From Brevibacterium sp. (GTDB lineage Bacteria > Actinomycetota > Actinomycetes > Actinomycetales > Brevibacteriaceae): a stretch of 62,896 nucleotides of DNA. The notes under the pieces are model-generated. The model was not told the DNA's origin, did no database searches, and saw only the letters and a program-made list of their open reading frames with translations. Positions 55,913 to 62,896 of the stretch are shown here, in pieces (position 1 is the first letter of the stretch; the number at the start of each line of letters is the position of its first letter). Location: positions 1 to 62,896 of the forward strand of contig JAPSIC010000004.1 of NCBI GenBank assembly GCA_031179165.1. The letters run 5' to 3'. The position numbers and the translations under genes were made by a program.

Positions 55913-57754
55913 ATGACCTCCGCTCCCACGACATCTCCGCTCGACGTTCTTCGCGATGTCTTCGGGTATGAGGAGTTCCGCGGCCAGCAGGCGGCCGTCG
56001 TCGACCACCTCGTCGGCGGTGGGGATGCCGTGGTCCTGATGCCGACGGGCGGCGGCAAATCCCTGTGCTATCAGATTCCCAGCCTCGTGCGTCCCGGGAC
56101 GGGAGTCGTCATCTCCCCGCTCATCGCGCTCATGGCCGATCAGGTCGCGGCGCTGGACAACCTCGGCGTCCGTGCCGCCTACCTCAACTCGACCCTCGAC
56201 TTCGACCAGGCCCAGGAGGTCGAGCGCAGGCTCCTCGACGGCGAGCTCGACCTGCTCTACCTGGCGCCCGAACGCCTCGTCCTGCCGCGGACCATGGCGC
56301 TGCTCGAACGCGCCGAGGTGGCGCTGTTCGCCATCGACGAGGCCCACTGCGTCTCCCAGTGGGGCCATGACTTCCGCAGCGACTACCTCGGCCTGGGCGT
56401 GCTGGCGCAGCGGTTCCCGGACGTCCCGCGCATCGCGCTGACGGCCACGGCCACCCCGGCCACGCATGCCGAGCTGACCGCGCGACTGCATCTCGAGGAC
56501 GCCGAGCACTTCGTGGCGAGCTTCGACCGGCCGAACATCACCTACCGGATCGAGCCGAAGAAATCCGCCCGCTCACAGCTGCTCAGCTTCATCACCACCG
56601 AGCATCCCGGCGATTCGGGGATCGTCTACTGCCTCTCCCGCCGCGGGGTCGATCAGCTCGCCGAGGCGCTCGTGGCCAGGGGGATCCCGGCTCTGCCCTA
56701 CCACGCGGGCCTGCCCGCCGAGGTGCGCGCCGAGAACCAGGCGAGGTTCCTCCGCGAGGACGGCCTGGTCATGGTCGCGACGATCGCCTTCGGGATGGGA
56801 ATCGACAAACCCGACGTCCGCTTCGTCGCCCACCTCGATCTGCCTCGCAGCGTCGAGGGCTACTACCAGGAGACCGGCCGCGCCGGACGAGACGGCCTGC
56901 CGGCCGACGCGTGGATGGTCTACGGCCTCGGCGATGTCGTGTCCCAGCGCCGGCTGATCGAATCCGGTGAGGGCGATCAGGTGTTCAAGCGCCGCGCCAT
57001 GTCCCATCTCGACTCGATGCTCGCCCTGTGCGAGACGGTCGACTGCCGGCGGGTCCAGCTGCTGCGCTACTTCGACGAGGACTCACGGCCCTGCGGCAAC
57101 TGTGACACCTGCGCCACCCCACCCGTGACCTGGGACGCGACGGTCGCGGTGCAGAAGCTGCTGTCGGCGGTCATCCGCCTCGACCGCGAACGGGGTCAGC
57201 GCTTCGGCGCCGGCCAGATCATCGACGTCCTGCGGGGCAACGACAACGAGCGCTCCCGGGCGAGCGCCCATCAGAGCTTAAGCGTCTGGGGCATCGGCGC
57301 CGACCTCGGTGAAGCCGAGTGGAAGACCGTGATCAGGCAGGTGCTCGCGCGGGGCCTCCTCGAATCGCACGGGGACTACGGGGTGCTCGTCCTCGGCGAG
57401 GACACCGGACCCGTCCTGCGCGGTGAGGCAGAGGTGTTCCTGCGCGTGGACCCGGTCCGGAAGTCGGGCGGAGCGGGAGCGAAGAAGGGCGGCTCCAAGC
57501 GCCGAGGCGACCCGGCGGCGGCACTCGACGCCGCGGACTCCGCCCTGTTCGAGGCGTTGCGCTCCTGGCGGGCCGAGCAGGCCAAGGAGCAGGGCGTGCC
57601 CGCCTACGTCGTCTTCCCGGACGCCACTCTGTACGGAATCGTCGAGGCTCGCCCGACGTCGATCGCCGAGCTCGGCGGGGTCAGCGGTGTGGGCCTGAAG
57701 AAGCTCGAACGCTACGGCCCCGCCGTCCTCGACGTCGTCGCCGCCCCGCGCTGA
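55913..57754 (+). CDS. recQ: ATP-dependent DNA helicase RecQ
   Basis: 613 residues: SF2 helicase core with LMPTGGGKSLCYQIPSL (motif I), AIDEAHCVSQWGHDFR (II), ATATPATH (III) and QETGRAGRDGLPA (VI); a zinc-binding RQC part with CGNCDTCATPP; and a C-terminal HRDC domain (about 540-613, YVVFPDATLYGIVEARP). It unwinds DNA in recombination repair. The upstream 164 bp is divergent from the Rieske gene. It ends six bases before the convergent VOC gene. Confidence 0.95.
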   Translation: MTSAPTTSPLDVLRDVFGYEEFRGQQAAVVDHLVGGGDAVVLMPTGGGKSLCYQIPSLVRPGTGVVISPLIALMADQVAALDNLGVRAAYLNSTLDFDQAQEVERRLLDGELDLLYLAPERLVLPRTMALLERAEVALFAIDEAHCVSQWGHDFRSDYLGLGVLAQRFPDVPRIALTATATPATHAELTARLHLEDAEHFVASFDRPNITYRIEPKKSARSQLLSFITTEHPGDSGIVYCLSRRGVDQLAEALVARGIPALPYHAGLPAEVRAENQARFLREDGLVMVATIAFGMGIDKPDVRFVAHLDLPRSVEGYYQETGRAGRDGLPADAWMVYGLGDVVSQRRLIESGEGDQVFKRRAMSHLDSMLALCETVDCRRVQLLRYFDEDSRPCGNCDTCATPPVTWDATVAVQKLLSAVIRLDRERGQRFGAGQIIDVLRGNDNERSRASAHQSLSVWGIGADLGEAEWKTVIRQVLARGLLESHGDYGVLVLGEDTGPVLRGEAEVFLRVDPVRKSGGAGAKKGGSKRRGDPAAALDAADSALFEALRSWRAEQAKEQGVPAYVVFPDATLYGIVEARPTSIAELGGVSGVGLKKLERYGPAVLDVVAAPR

Positions 57755-57760
57755 GCTTGC

Positions 57761-58198
57761 TCAGCCCTGGGACTGCTCGGCCATGAACGCCTCGGGGCCC
57801 TTCTCCGCGGCCACGGGATCCATCCACATGAACTCGAGGATGTTGCCATCGGGGTCGGTCATGCTGATCGAGTACATGAAGCCGTAGTCCTGCGGCTCCT
57901 TGTTCTCTCCCCCGCCCGAGTCGAGGATCGTCGTGCGCATGGCGTCGACCTCCTCCCGGGACTGCCGACTCAGCGCGGTGAGCACCTGCGCGGTGGAGTG
58001 CGGGTCGGCGATGGGCTTGTCCGTGAACGTCCCCAGGTACTCCTTGGTGAGAATCATGAAGAAGACGTTGTCGTCCCACTTCACACAGGCGGCGTTCTCG
58101 TCCGTGAACTCGGGCACGATCTCGGTGCCCAACGCGGTGTAGAAGGCCTTCGCCCTCTCGAGGTCGGTGGTCGGCAGGTTGACGAAGATCTCGGTCAT
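57761..58198 (-). CDS. VOC-family (glyoxalase-like) protein
   Basis: 145 residues with two beta-alpha-beta-beta-beta modules (EIFVNLPTTDLERAKAFYTALG; YGFMYSISMTDPDGNILEFMWMD). This subgroup (YaeR/PhnB-like extradiol-dioxygenase-fold lactoylglutathione lyase relatives) is diverse. The ATG at 58198 is preferred to one ten codons upstream because GAGAGG stands before it. Reaction unknown. Confidence 0.85.
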   Translation of the reverse strand: MTEIFVNLPTTDLERAKAFYTALGTEIVPEFTDENAACVKWDDNVFFMILTKEYLGTFTDKPIADPHSTAQVLTALSRQSREEVDAMRTTILDSGGGENKEPQDYGFMYSISMTDPDGNILEFMWMDPVAAEKGPEAFMAEQSQG

Positions 58199-58342
58199 GA
58201 TGGCCTCTCGGTGGGAGTGTGCGCTCACGCGCGGGGATGGGAGGAAATGTGTGCTGAGGTTCGACTCGGCCTCGACCGCGAGCCCGAGTGACCCATGTCA
58301 CCACCTTGATCGCAGCAGGGCCCGGTGTCAAGGTGCGGGTTT

Positions 58343-58395
58343 CCAGGGAGGAGATGGTCGAACTCGGCCCGCAGAACCGACCATCTCCTCCCTGG
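58343..58395. repeat. Perfect 18-bp inverted repeat with 17-base loop
   Basis: Arms CCAGGGAGGAGATGGTCG (58343-58360) and its exact complement (58378-58395) enclose AACTCGGCCCGCAGAAC. There is no T run on either side, so it is not a standard terminator; neither arm resembles the neighbours' coding DNA. Confidence 0.9.
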
Positions 58396-58410
58396 TAATT
58401 CCCGGTGGGC

Positions 58411-58478
58411 GGCTGCACTGCGGGGGCGGCTTCACTGCCGGACGGCTACACTGCGGGGGCCTGCTTCACTGCGGGGGC
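58411..58478. repeat. Four copies of a 16-18-bp tandem repeat before osmC
   Basis: Units GGCTGCACTGCGGGGGC, GGCTTCACTGCCGGAC, GGCTACACTGCGGGGGC and CTGCTTCACTGCGGGGGC run from 58411 to 58478 and end 21 bases before the osmC ATG. Confidence 0.85.
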
Positions 58479-58499
58479 GATACCTGACACGATGAGCAC

Positions 58500-58919
58500 A
58501 TGAGCGAAGACACCCGTGGCATCGAACTGACCAGAATCGCCGAGAACCACTATCGCGCCACCGCGCCGAGCGGAGCCAGCATCGAGTTCGGGCGGGGCGA
58601 GGGCCTGATGACGCCCGTCGAGCTCCTGCTCGCCGCCGTGGCCGGCTGCTCGTCGATCGATGTCGACACGGTGACCAGCAGACACACCGAACCGACGCGA
58701 TTCGATGTCTCGGCGACGGCGGAGAAGCTCGACGAGGACGGCGCATCACGGTTGGACAATGTCCACCTCGATTTCCGGCTCGAGTTCCCCGACGACGAGG
58801 CGGGCCGCCGCGCCGATTCTCGGGTGGAGAGACTCGTCGGGCTCTCCCACGACAAGTACTGCACCGTCTCACGGACCGTGGAGCACGAGACGAGGGTCGA
58901 TTTCAGCATCCGTCGCTGA
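58500..58919 (+). CDS. OsmC/Ohr-family peroxiredoxin-like protein
   Basis: 139 residues with the two reactive cysteines of the family, Cys50 (LLAAVAGCSSIDVD) and Cys121 (HDKYCTVSRTVEH). OsmC proteins reduce organic hydroperoxides or handle other small electrophiles. The ATG at 58500 has no ribosome site, so a leaderless transcript is plausible. Converges on the PPK2 gene with a 6-bp gap. Confidence 0.9.
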   Translation: MSEDTRGIELTRIAENHYRATAPSGASIEFGRGEGLMTPVELLLAAVAGCSSIDVDTVTSRHTEPTRFDVSATAEKLDEDGASRLDNVHLDFRLEFPDDEAGRRADSRVERLVGLSHDKYCTVSRTVEHETRVDFSIRR

Positions 58920-58925
58920 CGACGT

Positions 58926-59819
58926 TCAGGTGGCGAGCAGCCGCTGCTTCTCCACCTCGACGTCGAAGTCAGCGGCCGGCCACTGCGGGTCGATGACCTC
59001 GAGGGCGGTCTGCAGGAGACGCTGGACGGCCAGCCGCGAGTACCACTTCCGATCCGCGGGCACGACGAACCACGGAGCCGCGTCGGTCGATGTGCGATCG
59101 AAAACCGCCTGGTAGGCGGCCATGTAGTCCGGCCACAGCCGCCGCTCGTCGACGTCGCCGGGGTTGTACTTCCAGTGCTTGTCGGGGCGGTCCAGGCGCT
59201 TGAGCAGACGGTCGCGCTGCTCGTCGGGCGAGATGTGCAGCATGACCTTGACCATCCGCACCCCCGCCTCGGCGAGCTCCGCCTCGAAATCGTTGATGGC
59301 CTGATACCGCTGTTCGATCTCCTCGGCGTCGGCCAGCTCGCGGACCTTGCCGATGAGGACGTCCTCATAGTGAGAACGATCGAAGACCCCGATCATCCCC
59401 GGGCCCGGCACCTGCCGACGCACCCGCCACAGGAAGTCATGGGCGAGCTCTTCCTCGGTCGGCGCCTTGAATGCCGCCAGCTCGATCCCCTGCGGATCGA
59501 CAGCCCCCACGACGTGGCGGATGATCCCGCCCTTGCCCGCCGTGTCCATCGCCTGGAGCACGAGCAGCACCGACGGACCCGAGTCGGCTTCGTGATGGGC
59601 GGCGTAGAGGCGCTCCTGCAGGTCACCGAGTTCGCGCCCGCAGGAGGCGAGGTCATGGCCGGCCGTCTTCTTGTCGCCGGCGTAGCCGGGAGTGGCTCGC
59701 GTGTCGACCGCGTCGAGGCGGAAGCCCTCCTCCACGCGCAGCAGTCCGGCGGGTTCCTGCGTCCACCGAGCGCCGCTCACCGCCGCGCCGCCTGCCTGGT
59801 CATCGCTGTTCTCTGCCAT
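58926..59819 (-). CDS. Polyphosphate kinase 2 family protein (PPK2)
   Basis: 297 residues with PPK2 motifs: Walker A LQAMDTAGKGGIIRHV (about 88-103), VDPQGIELAAFKAPTEEE, lid and Walker B FDRSHYEDVLIGKVRELAD, and WKYNPGDVDERRLWPDY. These enzymes phosphorylate nucleoside mono- or diphosphates with polyphosphate, or the reverse. The single-domain length fits the one-domain subclass. The ATG at 59819 follows GAGG; the upstream open frame is a shadow of the next gene. Class (I, II or III) cannot be fixed from the motifs alone. Confidence 0.9.
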   Translation of the reverse strand: MAENSDDQAGGAAVSGARWTQEPAGLLRVEEGFRLDAVDTRATPGYAGDKKTAGHDLASCGRELGDLQERLYAAHHEADSGPSVLLVLQAMDTAGKGGIIRHVVGAVDPQGIELAAFKAPTEEELAHDFLWRVRRQVPGPGMIGVFDRSHYEDVLIGKVRELADAEEIEQRYQAINDFEAELAEAGVRMVKVMLHISPDEQRDRLLKRLDRPDKHWKYNPGDVDERRLWPDYMAAYQAVFDRTSTDAAPWFVVPADRKWYSRLAVQRLLQTALEVIDPQWPAADFDVEVEKQRLLAT

Positions 59820-59893
59820 GGAATCATCCTCGCAGTCGCGGATTGCGCCGTCCAGGGCCGGCCCGTCGTCGAGGGCCGGCCGCCTCGGTGGGC

Positions 59894-61156
59894 TCAGCTG
59901 AATTCCGGGAAGTTCGCCGGTTCGCCTGCCACCGGGGCCAGGCGGCGCAGCTGGGTGACGTGGCGGGGTTCGAGCTCCTCGAGCGAGGCGACGCCGAGGA
60001 GGGTCATCGTGCGCCTGATCTCCCCGCTGAGGATCTCGATCATGCGGTCGACGCCCTCCCGGCCGCCGGCCATGAGCCCGTAGAGGTAGGCGCGGCCGAC
60101 CAGCGTGAACTTCGCACCGAGCGCCACCGCGGCGACTATGTCGGCCCCGTTCATGATGCCGGTGTCGACGATCACCGTGGCGTCGCGGCCGACCTCGCGC
60201 ACGACCTGCGGCAGCAGGTGGAACGGAACGGGGGCGCGGTCGAGCTGACGTCCGCCGTGGTTGGACAGGATGATGCCGTCGACGCCCGCCTCGATGAGCT
60301 TCACCGCGTCGGGCACGTTCTGCACGCCCTTGATCACGAGCCTGCCCGGCCACATCTCGCGGATCACCTGGAGATCCTCGTACGAGATGGTGGGATCCAT
60401 CGCGGCGTTGAGCAGATCTCCGACGGTGCCGCCGGTCGAGGACAGCGAAGCGAACTCGAGCTTCGGCGTGGTCAGGAAGTCGTACCACCACCAGGGGCGC
60501 GGGATGGCGTTCGCAACGGTCTTCAGCGACAGCTGCGGCGGGATCGAGAAGCCGTTGCGGGTGTCGCGCAGCCGTGCCCCGGCGATCGGGGTGTCGACGG
60601 TGAACATGAGCGTGTCGAATCCGGCGGCCGCGGCCCGTTCGACGAGGCCGTAGGAGATCTCCCGGTCGCGCATCACGTAGAGCTGGAACCAGTTCCGGCC
60701 GTGCGGATTCGCCGTCTTCACGTCCTCGATCGAGGTGGTGCCCAAGGTCGAGAGCGTGAACGGGATGCCCGCGGCTCCTGCGGCTCCGGCACCGGCCACC
60801 TCGCCTTCGGTCTGCATCAGGCGGGTGAACCCCGTAGGAGCGATGCCGAACGGCAGTGCGGAACGGCCGCCGAGGATCTCCAGGCTGGTGTCGACGTGCT
60901 CGGCGGGCTTGAGGATGTCGGGGTGGAATTCGATGTCCTCGAAGGCCTGACGGGCGCGATTCATCGACAGTTCCGCGTCGGCGGCCCCGTCGGTGTAGTC
61001 GAAGGCGGCGGCCGGCGTGCGTCGCTTGGCGATCCTGCGCAGGTCGGAGACGGTGAGCGCCGAATCCAATCGCCGCTTCTTCCCATTCAGCTGCGGCTTC
61101 TTGAACTGCATGAGCTCGAAGAGTTCGGACGGACGAGGCAACTGTCGTTGGACCAT
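59894..61156 (-). CDS. FMN-dependent alpha-hydroxy-acid oxidase/dehydrogenase (LldD-like)
   Basis: 420 residues of the TIM-barrel family that oxidises L-2-hydroxy acids. FMN and active-site features include [41 protein letters not shown], the catalytic His-Arg in [14 protein letters not shown] and [18 protein letters not shown]. The substrate is likely L-lactate or a close analogue. The ATG at 61156 has AGGA at suitable distance. It sits 32 bp after an MHS transporter on the same strand and downstream of a GntR-type palindrome, so the pair forms a hydroxy-acid uptake and oxidation operon. Confidence 0.92.
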   Translation of the reverse strand: MVQRQLPRPSELFELMQFKKPQLNGKKRRLDSALTVSDLRRIAKRRTPAAAFDYTDGAADAELSMNRARQAFEDIEFHPDILKPAEHVDTSLEILGGRSALPFGIAPTGFTRLMQTEGEVAGAGAAGAAGIPFTLSTLGTTSIEDVKTANPHGRNWFQLYVMRDREISYGLVERAAAAGFDTLMFTVDTPIAGARLRDTRNGFSIPPQLSLKTVANAIPRPWWWYDFLTTPKLEFASLSSTGGTVGDLLNAAMDPTISYEDLQVIREMWPGRLVIKGVQNVPDAVKLIEAGVDGIILSNHGGRQLDRAPVPFHLLPQVVREVGRDATVIVDTGIMNGADIVAAVALGAKFTLVGRAYLYGLMAGGREGVDRMIEILSGEIRRTMTLLGVASLEELEPRHVTQLRRLAPVAGEPANFPEFS

Positions 61157-61188
61157 GGTGTTCCTAACTGTGAGGAGATGGGACAAGT

Positions 61189-62517
61189 CTATTGAACGGA
61201 AGAGGCGAATTCCCTGATCGGCGCCGCTTCTTCTCGGTGGGCGACTCGCCTGATGAAGAGAGAGGCGATGATGGAGATCGCGGCGCACACGGCGACGTAG
61301 ACGGCGATCGGCCACCACTGACCGCCGCTGATCTCGAGCAGCCAGGCTCCGATCAGGGGTGCGGTGCCTCCGAACACCGCGGCACCGAGCTGGTAGCCCA
61401 GCGATGCGCCGGTGTAGCGGACCTCGGGGGCGAAGTTCTCCGCGATCACGGTTCCGAGGATCGCGTTCACGCTGCCCCACAGCAGGCCGAAGCCGAGGAT
61501 CGTGGCGACGAACAGCGCCCACGCCTCGCCCGTGTTGAGGATCAGGTAGTAGGGCCCCACGAGCACGATGGTCGCGGCAGCGGACCAGCGGTAGAGGAGT
61601 GCGCGCGAGATGCGGTCCGAGATGGCGCCGAATATCGGCATCCAGATCGTGGCGACGAGCGCGGCGGTCGCGACGGCCAGCAGGACGACATTGTCGCGGG
61701 CGCCGAGGACAGCGGTCGCGTAGGCGACGACGTAGGTGCCGAAGATGTAGAACGGGCCGGTTTCGGCGGCCTTCGAGCCGATCGAGACGAGAACGGCGCC
61801 CCAGTGCTTGGTCACGACCTCCCTGATCGGAAGCTTCAATTGAGCTCCGGTTTCACGGATGCGCTTGAACTCGGGGGTCTCGTCCAGTCCGTTGCGGATC
61901 CACAGGCCGACGAACACGAGCACGATGCTGCCCACGAAGGGCACTCGCCATCCCCAGGTCATGAATTGGTCCTCGGGCAGCTGGGTGAGCAGCGCGACGA
62001 CGGCCGCCGCCAGCAGCATGCCGAGGCTGATCCCCATCTGCGGCACAGCCCCGTAGAGTCCGCGTCGATTCTTCGGGGCGTATTCGTAGGCCAGCAGCAG
62101 CGCCCCACCCCACTCGCCGCCGATTCCGAGGCCCTGGAGGATGCGAAAGCAGATGAGCAGGATCGGGGCGGCGATGCCGATCGCCGCGTAGTCGGGCAGC
62201 AGGCCGATCGCCACCGTGCCCCCGCCCATCAGCAGCAGCGTGATGAAGAGCGTCTTCTTGCGGCCGATGCGGTCGCCGATGTGGGAGAAGATCACTCCTC
62301 CAAGGGGGCGGAAGAAGAAGGTGAGCGACAAGGAGACGAAGGCGAGCATCGTCGAGACGAACTCGCTGTCGCTGGGGAAGAAGAGCTTGTTGAACACGAG
62401 AGCGGCGACGGTGCCGTAGATGAGGAAGTCGAACCACTCGATCACGCTGCCGCTGAGGCTGCCCAGCAGCACGCGGTAGTTGAGCTTGTGCGGGTCTTCC
62501 GTGGAGGTGGCGGTCAA
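61189..62517 (-). CDS. MHS-family (MFS) transporter, hydroxy-acid operon
   Basis: 442 residues with about 12 membrane segments and the MHS signatures [39 protein letters not shown] and [20 protein letters not shown]. The start is a TTG (62517), preceded by AGGGAG, and gives the right N-terminus ([20 protein letters not shown]). Genomic pairing with the FMN oxidase makes lactate or a similar acid the likely substrate. It differs from the other MHS gene at 4982-6367. Confidence 0.9.
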   Translation of the reverse strand: MTATSTEDPHKLNYRVLLGSLSGSVIEWFDFLIYGTVAALVFNKLFFPSDSEFVSTMLAFVSLSLTFFFRPLGGVIFSHIGDRIGRKKTLFITLLLMGGGTVAIGLLPDYAAIGIAAPILLICFRILQGLGIGGEWGGALLLAYEYAPKNRRGLYGAVPQMGISLGMLLAAAVVALLTQLPEDQFMTWGWRVPFVGSIVLVFVGLWIRNGLDETPEFKRIRETGAQLKLPIREVVTKHWGAVLVSIGSKAAETGPFYIFGTYVVAYATAVLGARDNVVLLAVATAALVATIWMPIFGAISDRISRALLYRWSAAATIVLVGPYYLILNTGEAWALFVATILGFGLLWGSVNAILGTVIAENFAPEVRYTGASLGYQLGAAVFGGTAPLIGAWLLEISGGQWWPIAVYVAVCAAISIIASLFIRRVAHREEAAPIREFASSVQ

Positions 62518-62569
62518 AGTTCTCTCCCTTGAGAAGGCGGCTGAGCTGGTCGTGTCTCTTGTCGATCAT

Positions 62570-62597
62570 TGTGGTCGGACCATATGGTCCGACCACA
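62570..62597. promoter_or_regulatory. Perfect 28-bp palindrome, candidate GntR/LldR-type operator
   Basis: The arms are TGTGGTCGGACCAT and its complement, meeting at 62583/62584. Each half contains an 11-base near-palindrome: TGGTCGGACCA at 62572-62582 and TGGTCCGACCA at 62585-62595, the T-G-G-T-N3-A-C-C-A pattern of FadR/LldR-type (FCD) regulators. It lies 53 bp upstream of the transporter start and probably controls the MHS-oxidase operon. Confidence 0.7.
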
Positions 62598-62796
62598 GAA
62601 GAGTGTAAGCGGCGCCACTGCGTCTCATCAACGACCGCCATCAGTCTCGGCCGCGAGCCAGCAGCCGCTGTATCGCGACCGCGGGGCGGCAACTGCTGTA
62701 GCCGAGCCGACTTATGTGCAGTTAGTGCGATCCAATGAAAAGTTCGTGTAGTTTGTGCCGTTTCACCAAAGGCGGTTTCCAACTTCTAGTGCAACA

Positions 62797-62825
62797 CCCA
62801 GCCTGACCAGGAGGGTCGGGCTGGG
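62797..62825 (+). other. Hairpin in the leader of the last gene
   Basis: CCCAGCCTGACC (62797-62808) pairs with 62814-62825 (one G-T wobble) around AGGAG. It is 24 bases before the TTG start and is followed by AAACG, not a T run; its loop contains AGGAG. It could be a terminator remnant or affect translation. Confidence 0.4.
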
Positions 62826-62849
62826 AAACGCATTCAGAAGGAGCACACC

Positions 62850-62896
62850 TTGGCCAAGAGGATCGGTCGTCCACCCACCCCTTTCGACATTGTCGA
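62850..62896 (+). CDS. Start of a gene, cut by the window end
   Basis: A TTG (62850) six bases after AAGGAG opens a frame reading (M)AKRIGRPPTPFDIV before the window ends. The basic GRPP start is seen in several transcriptional regulators, and the gene lies beside the palindrome at 62570-62597, so a regulator of the MHS-oxidase operon is possible. Too little is present for a family call. Confidence 0.45.
   Translation, partial: MAKRIGRPPTPFDIV

Larger units (their letters stand above)
58199..58499. other. 301-bp intergenic region between the VOC and osmC genes
   Basis: Divergent space with no gene. It holds a perfect 18-bp inverted repeat (58343-58395) and a four-copy tandem repeat (58411-58478), each listed separately. 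The osmC promoter must be at about 58470-58499; GATACCTG is the best -10-like candidate. Confidence 0.5.

Noticed and set aside
44-60491. N-terminal extensions on several genes (for example before treY, PPK2 and the FMN oxidase)
   Set aside because: The extra sequence is an Arg-rich shadow of the neighbouring gene; ribosome sites and family N-termini support the shorter starts used here.
1-62896. CRISPR arrays, insertion sequences, prophage, tRNA or rRNA genes
   Set aside because: No regularly spaced repeat-spacer array, transposase, integrase or phage gene, and no recognisable tRNA or rRNA segment was seen; the tandem repeats are adjoining units without spacers.

Overview
The window is high-GC, gene-dense DNA from an actinomycete. 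Gene content and style (BkdABC, GlgE/TreYZ/GlgX, CseABC-like signalling, CsoR copper control, WXG100-like protein, many leaderless-looking starts) suggest Micrococcales, perhaps a Brevibacterium relative; the genus is inference. I see no rRNA, tRNA, CRISPR array, insertion sequence or prophage. Nearly all the DNA is ordinary chromosomal coding sequence, with about 50 genes, two of them cut by the window ends.

Layout. 1-6.4 kb: thioredoxin/NHL protein (partial), YggS, 3-hydroxyisobutyrate dehydrogenase divergent from a LysR regulator, and an MHS transporter coupled to a 3-hydroxybutyrate-dehydrogenase-like SDR. 6.7-10.2 kb: fused CopD/CtaG membrane protein, HU, and an rpmB-rpmG-rpsN set of zinc-free ribosomal proteins. 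10.8-15.7 kb: a membrane-anchored protein and the branched-chain 2-oxoacid dehydrogenase operon (E1alpha, E1beta, E2). 16-18.7 kb: a translationally coupled triad of WXG100-like protein, unknown protein and alpha/beta hydrolase. 18.8-27.5 kb: purB, a MecA-type penicillin-binding protein, a CitB/DcuR-like response regulator and, separately, its likely sensor kinase, with a MaoC hydratase and a thiolase between. 27.6-33.2 kb: copper island (MOSC-ferredoxin reductase fusion, csoR, copA, DUF1541 protein, copZ) with three CsoR-type operators.

33.3-48.0 kb is a trehalose/glycogen island: glgE and a maltokinase-branching enzyme fusion on the plus strand, converging on glgX-treY-treZ-treS-like on the minus strand. 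Together these convert trehalose to maltose, maltose-1-phosphate and branched glucan, and degrade glucan back to trehalose. 48.3-62.9 kb: lipoprotein/response regulator/kinase (CseABC-like), an OtsB-GH15 fusion, Rieske lipoprotein, RecQ, VOC protein, OsmC, PPK2, an alpha-hydroxy-acid oxidase with an MHS transporter under a perfect 28-bp palindrome, and the start of one further gene.

The most unusual signal is not a gene. At least eight gene 3' ends carry short tandem duplications (about 14-41 bp period, two or three copies) that straddle or abut the stop codon, and more arrays of the same style lie in intergenic DNA. Other points to check are the WXG-like/hydrolase triad, the Mak-GlgB and OtsB-GH15 fusions, the 28-bp palindrome and a perfect 18-bp inverted repeat in front of osmC.
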